Assembly: GCF_002741075.1 (NCBI RefSeq)
Contig: NZ_CP016634.1
Span: 3,063,501-3,127,500, forward strand
Length of the DNA: 64,000 bases
From: Pseudomonas putida
GTDB taxonomy: Bacteria; Pseudomonadota; Gammaproteobacteria; Pseudomonadales; Pseudomonadaceae
Reading direction: 5' to 3'
Shown here: positions 1 to 8,683 of the stretch, one piece after another
Position numbering within the stretch: the first letter of the stretch is position 1
Layout of the letters: each line of letters begins with the position of its first letter
Position numbers and translations under genes: made by a program
Notes under the pieces: model-generated
What the model saw: only the letters and a program-made list of their open reading frames with translations
What the model was told of the DNA's origin: nothing
Database searches by the model: none

Positions 1-459
1 ACTCTTGTCCTCGTCAGGTAAGAAGTCGGGATTGACGGCATTGCGGGACACCACATCAACGGCGCGTCCGATCATTCGCGACAGCCTGCGCTCAAACGGA
101 CATTGATCAACCGATAGGCTGTGAACAGCCCCAAGTTGCTGCCCCATTGACGGCCACGCTTTGAGCAAATCTGCTCCAGACAGATCCGCCGCCGGTACTC
201 CCGGAATTGCCGTTATCACTAGGCATGCGCCCTCCTGTTCCTCCTGCCAGTTGATTACCTCGGGGCAAGCCACACCTCGACCTTTGAGCCAAATGAGGCG
301 GTCACGCTCTCCAGCGAGCTCACCGCGACGGGAAGCAGGTGCGATTTTCGCGAAGGCATGCCCGTCACCACGTCGAAAAACAAAATCACCGGATTCTCCG
401 CCTCTGACAGGCAACCAGTCAGAATGCGATTCACCCAAAAAAATATAAGTCCGATTCAA
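1..459 (-). CDS. strA: Streptomycin 3''-phosphotransferase APH(3'')-Ib (StrA), N-terminal part, runs off the left edge
   Basis: The first 153 codons of StrA are read on the minus strand without a stop. The enzyme phosphorylates streptomycin in the cytoplasm. I recognise the family sequence: the N-terminus NRTYIFLGESHSDWLPVRGG, then the segment ACLVITAIPGVPAADLSG and FERRLSRMIGRAVDVVSR. It differs from the common StrA sequence as I remember it at residues 5, 8 and in the MIGRA stretch. The start is TTG at 459, preceded by a GGAACC-type ribosome site, which is why an ATG-only scan misses the gene. It lies 65 bp downstream of the resolvase gene in the same direction. strB would be expected next, outside the window. 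Completeness of the gene cannot be judged. Confidence 0.93.
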   Translation of the reverse strand, partial: MNRTYIFLGESHSDWLPVRGGESGDFVFRRGDGHAFAKIAPASRRGELAGERDRLIWLKGRGVACPEVINWQEEQEGACLVITAIPGVPAADLSGADLLKAWPSMGQQLGAVHSLSVDQCPFERRLSRMIGRAVDVVSRNAVNPDFLPDEDKS

Positions 460-524
460 TGGAGGTTCCTTCAGTTTGCTGATGAGGCGCGGAGGTGGCT
501 CAACCTGCGAAAAGAAAAGAGTTG

Positions 525-1139
525 CTATGCAAGGCCAAGAACATGCTTTCCATGGTCTCTGAGCTCGCCTTTGGGGCCGACGTACCGGTAGAGAGTGACG
601 CGCTCGATGCCAAGTTCCTTGCAGAGATCGGAAACTGAAGTATCGCGCTGGGCCATGGCGGCTTGCGCGAGACGCACCTGAGCTTTGGTGAGCGCGAATT
701 TTCGTCCGCCCTTGCGACCGCGCGCTCTCGCGGAGGCGAGACCCGCCATGGTGCGCTCTCGGATCAGATCCCGCTCGAACTCAGCCAAGGTGGCGAAGAT
801 TCCGAACACCATGCGACCGGACGCAGTCGTGGTGTCGATCTGAGCGCCCTTTTCAGTCAGAACCCGCAGGCCGATCTTGCGGTCTGACAGCTCCTTCACC
901 GTGTTGACCAGATGGGCAAGCGATCGTCCGAGGCGATCGAGCTTCCAGACCACCAGCACATCGCCGTCACGCAATGACTTGAGGCAAGCGGTCAAACCAG
1001 GGCGATCATCACGACCGCCGGAAGCAAGATCATCATAGATATTGTCCCGTTCGACACCTGCGGCGCGCAAGGCGTCGTGCTGCAGGTCGAGAGACTGCGA
1101 GCCATCGGCTTTGGAGACGCGGGCATATCCGATCAGCAT
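525..1139 (-). CDS. tniR: Serine resolvase of the Tn5053/Tn402-type transposon (TniR)
   Basis: A 204-residue small serine recombinase. It begins MLIGYARVSKADGSQ, with the nucleophile serine in YARVS, has the LDRLGRS and EFERDLIRERT core motifs, and ends in a helix-turn-helix (LCKELGIERVTLYRYVG). Such enzymes resolve transposition cointegrates at a res site, and a dyad lies directly upstream. Its place after tniQ matches tniR of Tn5053/Tn402 elements. However, the gene beside it is strA, which in Tn5393 follows a Tn3-type tnpR, so this could be a Tn5393-derived tnpR fused to a tni module. Position favours tniR. A family-level sequence search would decide. Confidence 0.85.
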   Translation of the reverse strand: MLIGYARVSKADGSQSLDLQHDALRAAGVERDNIYDDLASGGRDDRPGLTACLKSLRDGDVLVVWKLDRLGRSLAHLVNTVKELSDRKIGLRVLTEKGAQIDTTTASGRMVFGIFATLAEFERDLIRERTMAGLASARARGRKGGRKFALTKAQVRLAQAAMAQRDTSVSDLCKELGIERVTLYRYVGPKGELRDHGKHVLGLA

Positions 1140-1140
1140 G

Positions 1141-1166
1141 TATCACAAACGTTCGATTATGTGACA
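1141..1166. promoter_or_regulatory. Putative res subsite between tniQ and tniR
   Basis: An imperfect dyad, TATCACA then 12 bases then TGTGACA, sits in the 51-bp gap between the tniQ stop and the resolvase ATG. Serine resolvases bind such dyads next to their own gene. A further GTGACA lies at the tniQ stop. The position matches the res site of Tn402-family elements. This is by-eye identification only. Confidence 0.55.
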
Positions 1167-1190
1167 GTTTGCATCGGGAAGCTCTGCACG

Positions 1191-2408
1191 TCAAAATTTG
1201 TCACTTAACCCGTCATTCTGTCTAAGGCATGCAAAGGGTAGGCTAGGCTCATAATGTGACAGAAATTCCGGGGGGATGCCTTCCTTCGCGAAGGTGGCGC
1301 GCAACTGTTCCAAGGAAGCGGGGTCGCGCCGACCATAGGAAGCCAACGCGAACAGCGAGCGTGCCGTCTCGGGGTTGTGTCGTGCTTCAATGATGGCCTC
1401 ATCAATGGCCTGGATTGCACGCTGCCAGTGATCGACGGGTTCGGGCTTCGGCGCTTTCGCCGGCAGGCCACTGGTGAACCCGGTTTGGGGCTCGGACCAG
1501 AATAGCTTTGCGTGCTCGCCTGGCGGGCTTATATCCCTCACCTCAATCAAGCTGATTGCCGTTGCCGCCGCCTCCAGCATCTGCAACCGTACTGCCGGGT
1601 TCAGGGTTTCATACGGTCGCCACAGACTTTGCCCAGCACGCAGCGGATGCCCGCAGCATTCCCAGATTTGGCGGAGATACCCCGCGTAGGTGCCGCACGT
1701 CGAAAGCGGGGTGTTCAGCTCATCGAGCAGCGTGCGTAGCAGCCTAAACCACAATCCGGCGTGGATGCGTCGGCGCGGCAACTCCACGTGGCCGGTCGTC
1801 AGTGCCTGCCAGGTACGCTGGTCCATCGCCGCAATCGCGTCGCTGGCAGTGCGCGGTTCGGCGTCGGCGTTCTCCCAGCCGAGAAACCGCCCTGGCACGC
1901 CCCAATAGGATTCCAGCCAGCAGCCATGCAGTGGGCAGCTCAGCATCAGGGGCAGCTTCCACGCGAGCAGTACGGCTTGGTTCTCCGGATCGTTCAGGCA
2001 GAGCGGACAGGCGCGGTGTATCGGTTGGGTGGGCAGCCAGGCACGCCAGCTCGTGATGGATCGCGTCTTACGGCGGAGTCTCGGCAGCAGTACCGAGAGC
2101 TGGAACGCATAGGTTTCCAATGCGGCTGGAATCTGATCATCAAGGCTGTCCAGTAGCCAAGGCACCCAGCCGGCGAAACTCATGCAGCGCAGCCGATCCA
2201 GCTCGATACCGCTCCGCTGGGAGAGCATCGCCAGCAGCGCCAGTGGTGGCGCGGTGTCCAGGTCATCAACCTGGCCGTGACCAAGATCGTGCTCCAGCAG
2301 CTCGGACACTTCCATGTGATAGCAAAGGGCCACGCGGTTGAGCCACGAAGACAGGGCTTCGGCTTCCCTGGGTGCCGGATGCAGTGGCCAGCGTGGCGCT
2401 GGCTTCAC
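1191..2408 (-). CDS. tniQ: Transposition target-selection protein TniQ
   Basis: 405 residues, related to TniQ/TnsD. A zinc-finger-like CPLC...SCPLHGCWL motif lies in the middle third, typical of the TniQ domain, which connects the transposase to target DNA. The C-terminal part is the more variable region. Its ATG overlaps the tniB stop by four bases, so the two are translationally coupled in one tniA-tniB-tniQ operon on the minus strand. In Tn5053 this protein is needed for transposition and for the preference for res sites. That preference fits where this copy has landed, inside a resolvase gene at 5139. Confidence 0.9.
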   Translation of the reverse strand: MKPAPRWPLHPAPREAEALSSWLNRVALCYHMEVSELLEHDLGHGQVDDLDTAPPLALLAMLSQRSGIELDRLRCMSFAGWVPWLLDSLDDQIPAALETYAFQLSVLLPRLRRKTRSITSWRAWLPTQPIHRACPLCLNDPENQAVLLAWKLPLMLSCPLHGCWLESYWGVPGRFLGWENADAEPRTASDAIAAMDQRTWQALTTGHVELPRRRIHAGLWFRLLRTLLDELNTPLSTCGTYAGYLRQIWECCGHPLRAGQSLWRPYETLNPAVRLQMLEAAATAISLIEVRDISPPGEHAKLFWSEPQTGFTSGLPAKAPKPEPVDHWQRAIQAIDEAIIEARHNPETARSLFALASYGRRDPASLEQLRATFAKEGIPPEFLSHYEPSLPFACLRQNDGLSDKF

Positions 2409-3322
2409 ATCAGTTCCCGCTCGAATTGCCGCCGCCGCTCGCTGGGACCGGTGTAATCGGCCATGCTGAGCGTGCGGTGGTTGATCGCTTCCTCACCACT
2501 CTCCACGGCGGCCACGGCCGCCGCCATCAAAAGGTGCGCCAGCTCGCCAATAGTGCCCTCGCTGCGCGTGAGCAGGTAGCGAGCCATGTCCAGCGTGGCA
2601 ATCGACGAAGGTCGCCGCAGCGGGAGCGAAGCCGCGAAGCTGGCCAGCAGTGAACAGCAATCGTCGTTGGCCTCCCACACCGGCAGCATCATCGGCTCGA
2701 AGCGATTTTCCAACTGGTCATCCGAGCGGATGGCCAGGTAGGCGTCGCGTGTGCCCACACCGACCAGCGGGATGCGCAATTCGTTGCCGAGGAAGCGCAG
2801 CAGGTTGAGGAATTCCCGGCGGTTGACGCTGTTGCCGGCCAGGACGTTGTGCAGCTCGTCGATCACCAGCAAACGCACACCGAGCTTGCGCAGCAGTGTC
2901 AGCGCCAGTTGCTCTATTTCCGGCAGCCGTGGGCGCGGTCGCAATGGTGCTCCCATCGCCGCGAGCAGCGCGACGTAGAAGCGGATCACCGATGGCTCGG
3001 ACGGCATCTGCACGACCAATACCGGGATGTGCTCCTGGTCGGCGTCGGAGCTGGCCGGGTGGGCGCGGCGGAACTTCTCGACGATCATCGACTTGCCGTT
3101 GTTGGTTGGACCGACCAACAGCAGGTTGGGCATGCGTTGTTTGTTTGGCCACGTATACAGGGCTTCCAGCCGGTTCAACGCCTCGACTGCTCGCGGATAG
3201 CCGATCCAGCGGTCGGCGCGAAGGCGATGGATGCGCTCGTCCGCCGGGAGACGGGCCAAGCCCTGGGCCGCCGGCAGCAGGTGGGACAGGTCGATGATGG
3301 GATATTCGTCCACGGCTACCAC
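2405..3322 (-). CDS. tniB: Transposition AAA+ ATPase TniB
   Basis: 305 residues, an AAA+ ATPase of the TniB/TnsC/MuB group. Walker A is GPTNNGKS and Walker B is LLVIDELHNVL, followed by an arginine-rich sensor region (FLGNELRIPLVGVGTRDA). It is expected to bind target DNA and activate the TniA transposase. The start overlaps the end of tniA by seven bases and the end overlaps tniQ, so the genes form a tight operon. The length matches the Tn402/Tn5053 family and no defect is visible. Confidence 0.92.
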   Translation of the reverse strand: MVAVDEYPIIDLSHLLPAAQGLARLPADERIHRLRADRWIGYPRAVEALNRLEALYTWPNKQRMPNLLLVGPTNNGKSMIVEKFRRAHPASSDADQEHIPVLVVQMPSEPSVIRFYVALLAAMGAPLRPRPRLPEIEQLALTLLRKLGVRLLVIDELHNVLAGNSVNRREFLNLLRFLGNELRIPLVGVGTRDAYLAIRSDDQLENRFEPMMLPVWEANDDCCSLLASFAASLPLRRPSSIATLDMARYLLTRSEGTIGELAHLLMAAAVAAVESGEEAINHRTLSMADYTGPSERRRQFERELM

Positions 3323-4998
3323 TCCTCAATCTGGTCGAACGGTTTGGCAGGTGGCTGGTTGTCCGCCTGCGGGTCTGCCATGTCCGTGTCCGCTGGTGGC
3401 GTGGTTTTGACAGGTTGTTCCGTTGACTTGAGATGCTGGCGTCGATCCGCGTCGCGCCGCGCCTTGCGCGTGGCTTTCTGCGCAGTGGTCACGATTTCGC
3501 GCATCTGCCCGATCATGCGGAACAGCGCCGACTCATCCACCTGTTCGCGCCCTTGCTGCCGCAATTTCGCCAGCGCCTGCCGTTGTTCCCAGAGGGTGAC
3601 AGCCGGGTGCGACAAGGTACGGTATGGAATTTCCAGATAGTGCTGCCCCTCCGGCTCCAGCACCCAAATGCGGCTGATGTCGCGTGGGTCGCGCCGGATC
3701 AGGAACGCAGGCAGGCGGTCGCGCCGAGCTATCCACGGCTTGAGCGCATCGGCGTAGTAGTGGATGTGGTCGATGACGAAGCCAGTGCGGGTCAGGGTGC
3801 GGCGGAGGACGGGCAGGAAATCGACCAGAAAAGCCGTGGTGCGAGTGATGACGGTTGGAACGCCGGTACGCGCGACAGCTTCGGCCCAGCGTGCGGCCGG
3901 CGGTTGGAGCAGGCCGTTGTGCACGGAGCCGTGATAGGTGCCAACCGCCAATGCGAGCCAGCGTTCCAGCTCGCGCAGTGTCAGGGCGGCCATCTTCTCG
4001 GAGGCGTATTCCCCGCGCTGGTCAGGGTTGGAGAAGGTCGTCCCCGGCAATTCGTCGTGGATCATTTGCATCGCCGTGCCGATGATCCGTTCCACGATGC
4101 CGCCATAGTGCGGCTGCCCGAGAGGCCGATAGTCCAACCGGATGCCATGCTGCTCGCAGCCACGGCGTAGCGCCTCGCTCTTGAATTCGGCCGCGTTGTC
4201 CAGGTAGAGCAGCGCGGGCTTGCCGCTCATCGGCCAGTCCATTTCCACGTCCAACCTTTCCAACCAAGGGCGCTTGTCGCAACCGGCGTGTGCGAGGCAC
4301 AGGCCGACCGAGACGGCAGATGGCGCTTCTAACGTGACCACCATGCCAACCACGCAGCGGGTGAACACGTCGATGGCGAGGGTCAGGTACGGACGGCCAA
4401 TCGGTTGCCGGTCGCGCTCGTCCACCACGATCAGGTCGATGACTGTGTGGTCGATCTGTACCTGCTCCAGCGGTGCGGAGACTGGCGGAGGAACACCGCC
4501 AACACCTTGCAGGATGCGGGACGCATCCTGGCCTTCCCGAAGTCGAGTGGTCTTGAGTGGATCAAGGCTGGCGATCCGCAACGCGACCGTGTTGCGCGCC
4601 GGCATCCGCAGCTTTTGCAGCTTGCACACCCGCGCAACTTCACGGTGGAACGCCGCCAAGCTGCGCTTCTGCTTGGTCAGGAAGCGCTTTTGCAGTAGCT
4701 CGCGGATGATTCGTTCGACCGACTCCGGCAAGCGGCCTTTACCTTTGCCACCGCTCGACTGTCCAAGAGCCAAATCAGTGACCAGCCCCGAACCTTGCCG
4801 GGCACGGCGGATCAGGACGTAGACCTGCCGCCGGGACAGACCCAGCGCCTGGGCTGCTGCGTCGGCCGCTTCATGCCCGACCGTCTCCGACTGCGCCAAC
4901 GGCCCAATGATCTCCGCGCGGCAGCGAGCACGCTCCCATGCCTGTTCTGACAGGGTGGCTACGCCGCGCTCGGCAATCGGTACGGTATCGGTCGCCAT
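3316..4998 (-). CDS. tniA: DDE transposase TniA of a Tn5053/Tn402-like transposon
   Basis: 560 residues from the ATG at 4998 (MATDTV...). A longer reading from 5034 adds 12 residues that the family lacks. It is the DNA-cutting and joining enzyme of the element. Retroviral-integrase-type acidic residues are visible in QIDHTVIDLIV, LYLDNAAEFKS and GGIVERIIGTAMQM. An N-terminal HTH lies around SRRQVYVLIRRAR and a Mu-type C-terminal domain follows the core. A GAGG ribosome site precedes the chosen ATG. The 25-bp terminal repeat lies about 115 bp upstream, as in Tn5053, so this is the tniA (IRt) end of the transposon. Confidence 0.94.
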   Translation of the reverse strand: MATDTVPIAERGVATLSEQAWERARCRAEIIGPLAQSETVGHEAADAAAQALGLSRRQVYVLIRRARQGSGLVTDLALGQSSGGKGKGRLPESVERIIRELLQKRFLTKQKRSLAAFHREVARVCKLQKLRMPARNTVALRIASLDPLKTTRLREGQDASRILQGVGGVPPPVSAPLEQVQIDHTVIDLIVVDERDRQPIGRPYLTLAIDVFTRCVVGMVVTLEAPSAVSVGLCLAHAGCDKRPWLERLDVEMDWPMSGKPALLYLDNAAEFKSEALRRGCEQHGIRLDYRPLGQPHYGGIVERIIGTAMQMIHDELPGTTFSNPDQRGEYASEKMAALTLRELERWLALAVGTYHGSVHNGLLQPPAARWAEAVARTGVPTVITRTTAFLVDFLPVLRRTLTRTGFVIDHIHYYADALKPWIARRDRLPAFLIRRDPRDISRIWVLEPEGQHYLEIPYRTLSHPAVTLWEQRQALAKLRQQGREQVDESALFRMIGQMREIVTTAQKATRKARRDADRRQHLKSTEQPVKTTPPADTDMADPQADNQPPAKPFDQIEEW

Positions 4999-5114
4999 GC
5001 TCGCCTCGCTTTGGTGCACACGAGTATTGAGCATAGACGAGTTTCGTGCAGAGGAGTCCTGATATCGGGCTGTCAGGAGCCGTATGCACAGCAGGCTTCA
5101 TGTCTCGTTGATTG

Positions 5115-5139
5115 GTGCAGTCGTCTTCTGAAAATGACA
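5115..5139 (-). repeat. 25-bp terminal inverted repeat (IRt) of the Tn5053/Tn402-like transposon
   Basis: Read inward from 5139 on the minus strand the sequence is TGTCATTTTCAGAAGACG and continues ACTGCAC, the characteristic Tn5053/Tn402 terminus. It fixes the right boundary of the tni transposon. The other end (IRi) is outside the window. The next base, 5140, resumes the interrupted resolvase gene. Confidence 0.92.
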
Positions 5140-5694
5140 GTCTCGACCTACGACCAACTCCTCGATCTGCAACGCGATGCTCTGGCGAAGGTCGGCTGTG
5201 AGCGCGTGTTCGAGGATACATCCAGCGGAGCCAAGGCCGAGCGGGTTGGTTTGACCGCCTTGCTGGCCACGCTACGCCGTGGCGACACCGTGGTGATCTG
5301 GCGCCTGGATCGCCTCGGCCGCTCGCTGAAGGATCTGATCCGACTGGTCGAACAACTGGACGCCGCCGGCGTCGGCTTGCGCAGCTTGCAAGAAAACATT
5401 GATACCGCCTCGATTGGAGGCCGTCTGGTATTTCACCTATTCGGCGCCTTGGCCGAGTTCGAGCGCAACCTGATTCGCGAGCGCACCCAAGCCGGACTAT
5501 CCGCTGCGCGGGCCCGTGGCCGCAAGGGTGGGCGCAAGAAACGGCTCGATCCGGCTAAGCAAGAACTCGCCCTGCGTCTCTATCACGAGCGGAAACACAC
5601 CGTGGCGGAAATCTGCCGCATGATGGGCATTGGCCGCTCGACGCTCTACAACTATCTGACCGAGGCCGAACGCAATGCCCAGCGGGCAGCATAA
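5140..5694 (+). pseudogene. Serine resolvase of element A, 5' end removed by the Tn5053-like insertion
   Basis: The reading frame resumes at VSTYDQLLDLQRDAL and runs to the normal helix-turn-helix C-terminus (ICRMMGIGRSTLYNYL). It is a small serine recombinase missing the first strand, the GYAR before VST. The nucleophile serine of VST is kept, but the arginine of YAR, essential in this family, is lost. The inserted repeat supplies an ATG at 5134, giving a hybrid MTVSTYDQ start, so a defective protein could still be made. It leads the resolvase-transposase-ATPase operon of element A and overlaps the next gene by 20 bp. The missing 5' part should lie left of the window. Confidence 0.85.
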
Positions 5695-7336
5695 GGCCAT
5701 CCCAACCGATTCGCTGATGCAGTTGCGGCAGCGGCTCGACCGTCTGCCGAAGAAAAGCCCGGAACGGGCCGCCCAGGTGACTGCGATAGCTGAGTTGTAT
5801 GGCGTGTCCCCGAGCACTGTGTACCGGGCGCTGAACTTCATCCATAAACCCCACGCGGCCCACCGGGCCGATCACGGTAAACCGCGCGTGTTGCAGCAGG
5901 CCGAGCTGGAACGCTACTGCGAGCTGATTGCAGCGCTGAAACTGCGCACCACCAACAAGCAAGGGCGGCACCTGTCTACCCGCCGCGCCATCGAGTTGCT
6001 GGAAGACTACGGGGTGGAGACCGTGCAAGGGTTGGTCAAGGCGCCTAAGGGTGTACTCAGCCGACCAACCGTCAACCGCTACCTATCCCTGTGGCGACTG
6101 GATCAACCGCGGTTGTTGCGGCAGCCGCCCGCGACGCGCTTTCAGGCGGCACACAGCAATGACTGTTGGCAGTTCGACCTGTCGCCCTCTGACCTCAAAC
6201 ACATCGATAAACCGGACTGGATCGACCCGGCCAGAGGTGAGCCAACGCTGATGCTGTTCAGCGTGGTGGATGATCGCAGTGGTGTGGCCTATCAGGAATA
6301 CCACTGCGTATACGGCGAGGACGCAGAGTCGGCGCTGCGCTTCCTGTTTAACGCCATGGCGCCGAAGGCTGACCCCACCTTTCCGTTCCAAGGCCGCCCC
6401 AAGATGATCTACCTGGACAATGGCCCGGTGGCCAAGCGCCGCGTCTTCCAGAACGTCATGCAGGGGCTGGGCATCGAGTGGCAGACACACATCCCGGCCG
6501 GCAAGGATGGCGCCCGTACCACAGCCCGCTCCAAAGGCAAGGTGGAGCGCCCTTTCCGCACGGTGAAGGAAGCCCACGAGACGCTGTATCACTTCCACAA
6601 GCCTGAAACCGAAGCGCAGGCCAACGAGTGGTTGATGCGTTATCTGGTGCGCACCTACAACGCACAGGGCCATCGTTCCGAGCCGCATTCGCGGATCGAG
6701 GACTGGCTGGCTAACCTGCCCGCCGAGGGCCTGCGCGAAATGTGCACCTGGGAGCAGTTCTGCCGGTTCGCCCGCGAGCCCGAACGACGCAAGGTTGGCG
6801 TCGATGCGCGAGTCACCATCGACGGCACGGCCTACGAGGTGGAGCCCGACATGGCCGGTGAGTCCGTGGTGTTGCTTTGGGGCTTGTTCGATGGTGAGCT
6901 CTATGCCGAGTTCGAGGGGGAGCGCTTCGGGCCTTATTACCCAGTCTCCGGGCCAATTCCACTGCATCGCTACCGCGCATTCAAACGCGGCAAGGCCGAT
7001 GAACGATCCGAGCGCATCCGCTCGCTGGCTGACCAGCTTGGTCTACCCATCGCCGCATTGGCCGGCGACGATGTGCGGCTGACACCTCCCGCAGCTCCCA
7101 TGGCACTGCCGCGCCAACCCTTCGATGCCGAGGCGCATGAATACCGGTTTCCCAGCGTCATCGCAGCCAAGCTCGCCATTGCCGATGATCTGGCGCAGCC
7201 GTTGGCTAAGCTCTCACCCGAAGATCAGGCATTCATCCACCAGGTGCTGAGCGAAACCCTGACGCGCCGCATCGTGTTGGAGCGCGTTCGGGGCTACTTC
7301 CGCCACAAGAAAGCAGGAGAAGAACATGCGGGTTGA
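5675..7336 (+). CDS. DDE transposase of element A (Tn552/TnsB/Mu-like)
   Basis: 553 residues. An N-terminal helix-turn-helix (AELYGVSPSTVYRALN) is followed by an integrase core with the three acidic positions in CWQFDLSPSD, IYLDNGPVAK and KGKVERPFRTVKE, then a Mu-type beta-barrel C-terminal domain. It would cut and join the ends of element A, binding the repeats at 12993-13056 and 16190-16304. It starts inside the resolvase gene and ends 11 bases into the ATPase gene, so the three are co-translated. No break is visible. It is clearly different from TniA at 3316-4998. I do not know a named element with exactly this protein. Confidence 0.85.
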   Translation: MPSGQHKAIPTDSLMQLRQRLDRLPKKSPERAAQVTAIAELYGVSPSTVYRALNFIHKPHAAHRADHGKPRVLQQAELERYCELIAALKLRTTNKQGRHLSTRRAIELLEDYGVETVQGLVKAPKGVLSRPTVNRYLSLWRLDQPRLLRQPPATRFQAAHSNDCWQFDLSPSDLKHIDKPDWIDPARGEPTLMLFSVVDDRSGVAYQEYHCVYGEDAESALRFLFNAMAPKADPTFPFQGRPKMIYLDNGPVAKRRVFQNVMQGLGIEWQTHIPAGKDGARTTARSKGKVERPFRTVKEAHETLYHFHKPETEAQANEWLMRYLVRTYNAQGHRSEPHSRIEDWLANLPAEGLREMCTWEQFCRFAREPERRKVGVDARVTIDGTAYEVEPDMAGESVVLLWGLFDGELYAEFEGERFGPYYPVSGPIPLHRYRAFKRGKADERSERIRSLADQLGLPIAALAGDDVRLTPPAAPMALPRQPFDAEAHEYRFPSVIAAKLAIADDLAQPLAKLSPEDQAFIHQVLSETLTRRIVLERVRGYFRHKKAGEEHAG

Positions 7337-8297
7337 AGTGATGCAGCACTACGGACTGACGTTGCCGCTGAACCAGGCCGGCTACTTTGAGACCGCCCAC
7401 CATCAGCAGTTGATCAAGGACATCAAGGGGGCGATCTTCGAGGGGCGCCTGATCGCACTGTGCGGCGTCATAGGCAGTGGCAAGACCGTGATGCTGCGCC
7501 GGCTTCAGCAAGCGATGGAAGAGGAAAAGAAGATCACGGTCTCCAAGTCGCTGGCCATCGAGAAGCACAGCATCAAACTGGCCACCTTCATCGCCGCGCT
7601 CTTCTACGACCTCTCCTCCGAAAAGCAGGTACGCATCCCGACCCAGGGCGAAAAACGTGAGCGTGACCTGCGCGAGCTGGTGAGGAAGAATAAGCGCCCG
7701 GTGGCCCTGTTCGTCGATGAGGCACATGACCTCAACGGCCATACGCTGACCGGCCTTAAGCGCCTGATGGAACTGGTCGAGGACGGCGACGGCCGATTGT
7801 CGGTGGTGCTGGCCGGGCATCCCAAGCTGCGTAACGACCTGCGCCGCCCGACGATGGAGGAAATCGGCTACCGCACAGATATTTTCTCGCTCGACGGCAT
7901 CGCCGGCAGTCAGCGCGAGTACATCCACTGGCTGCTGGAAACCTGCACTGCGGGGAAGGTCGAACCCGAGTCGATCCTGAGTGAAGACGCCATCGACCTG
8001 CTCGCCACCAAGCTGCGCACACCATTGCAAATCCAACTGCACCTCAGCATGGCATTGGAAGCCGGCTACCTGACTGGCGAGAAACCCGTCTCGGCGGAGC
8101 TGGTGGAATCAGTGCTGTCGCGTCAACTGGATGATCTGGAACCGACCCTGACGCGCCACGGTTACCGCATCAAGGATCTGGTAGATCAGTTCGACGCCAG
8201 ACCCAATGAGATCAAGGCGCTGTTCAGCAACGCGCTTGACCCCGCGCGCGCTGCCGAGCTGCGTGACAAGATGCTGGCGGCGGGGCTGCCGATCTGA
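7326..8297 (+). CDS. AAA+ transposition ATPase of element A (TniB/TnsC/ExeA-like)
   Basis: 323 residues. Walker A lies near residue 46 (GVIGSGKTVML) and Walker B is VALFVDEAHDL, with a sensor/arginine region after it (RRPTMEEIGYRTDIFSLDGI). It is the expected partner of the upstream DDE transposase for target choice, as TnsC is for TnsAB or MuB for MuA. The last 609 bp recur at 16456-17064 in a truncated copy belonging to element B. The gene looks intact. No TniQ-type gene follows, so this element seems to use only resolvase, transposase and ATPase, as Tn552 does. Confidence 0.85.
   Translation: MRVEVMQHYGLTLPLNQAGYFETAHHQQLIKDIKGAIFEGRLIALCGVIGSGKTVMLRRLQQAMEEEKKITVSKSLAIEKHSIKLATFIAALFYDLSSEKQVRIPTQGEKRERDLRELVRKNKRPVALFVDEAHDLNGHTLTGLKRLMELVEDGDGRLSVVLAGHPKLRNDLRRPTMEEIGYRTDIFSLDGIAGSQREYIHWLLETCTAGKVEPESILSEDAIDLLATKLRTPLQIQLHLSMALEAGYLTGEKPVSAELVESVLSRQLDDLEPTLTRHGYRIKDLVDQFDARPNEIKALFSNALDPARAAELRDKMLAAGLPI
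7689..8297 (+). repeat. 609-bp direct repeat, copy 1 (ATPase 3' part)
   Basis: Matches 16456-17064 base for base by eye until about 8230. It then has a cluster of purely synonymous differences in the codons for ALDPARAAELRD, after which similarity returns. See the finding on mosaic divergence. Confidence 0.9.
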
Positions 8298-8356
8298 TTA
8301 CTGGCTAATTTCACGTTTTCGGGGGTTGGGCAAAAATAGCCAACTTCGACGCTGTC

Positions 8357-8680
8357 CTAGTCTCGGCAAGGGTAATCTCTAAGCTTTGTGCGCGTTGGCG
8401 TTGCGTCGAAACGGTTTTGTGTAGCTCGGCGCTCTCCGACTGCAAGGCGTCGAAGCGCGTCTTCCTTCAGCAGTAGTCGGGCCTCGGTGAGCAGGTGCTC
8501 ATTGTCACGATTCAATCGGGTCAGTTCGTCTTGCTTGACGATCAGCGTCTGCTGTAGCTGGCGAGCCTCCATCTGCAGCTGCTGCACCTGCGCTTCGTGC
8601 CGGCGCTGCTCCTGCTCACGCTGATCCTTGCTTGTACGTCGGTAGTGCTCAAGTGAATCACGGGCATGTCGGTGTCCGGT
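8357..8680 (-). pseudogene. Remnant of a KfrA/TnpT-like coiled-coil DNA-binding protein
   Basis: The minus-strand frame reads continuously from about 8680 without a start codon (ARDSLEHYRRTSKDQREQE..., then QLQMEARQLQQTLIVKQDEL). It is a glutamine- and leucine-rich coiled coil of the kind forming the C-terminal part of plasmid KfrA and of TnpT, the cointegrate-resolution cofactor of Tn4651/Tn4652. The N-terminal DNA-binding domain is missing and the C-terminus (RRLAVGERRATQNRF...) looks scrambled. An internal ATG at 8587 exists but is not convincing as a gene start. It is a scar from a Tn4651-type element or plasmid at the edge of the cation-efflux cargo. The family call is tentative. Confidence 0.5.
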
Positions 8681-8683
8681 TGG

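Noticed and set aside
107..448. Open frames on both strands at the left edge
   Set aside because: The true gene is strA in another frame with a TTG start.
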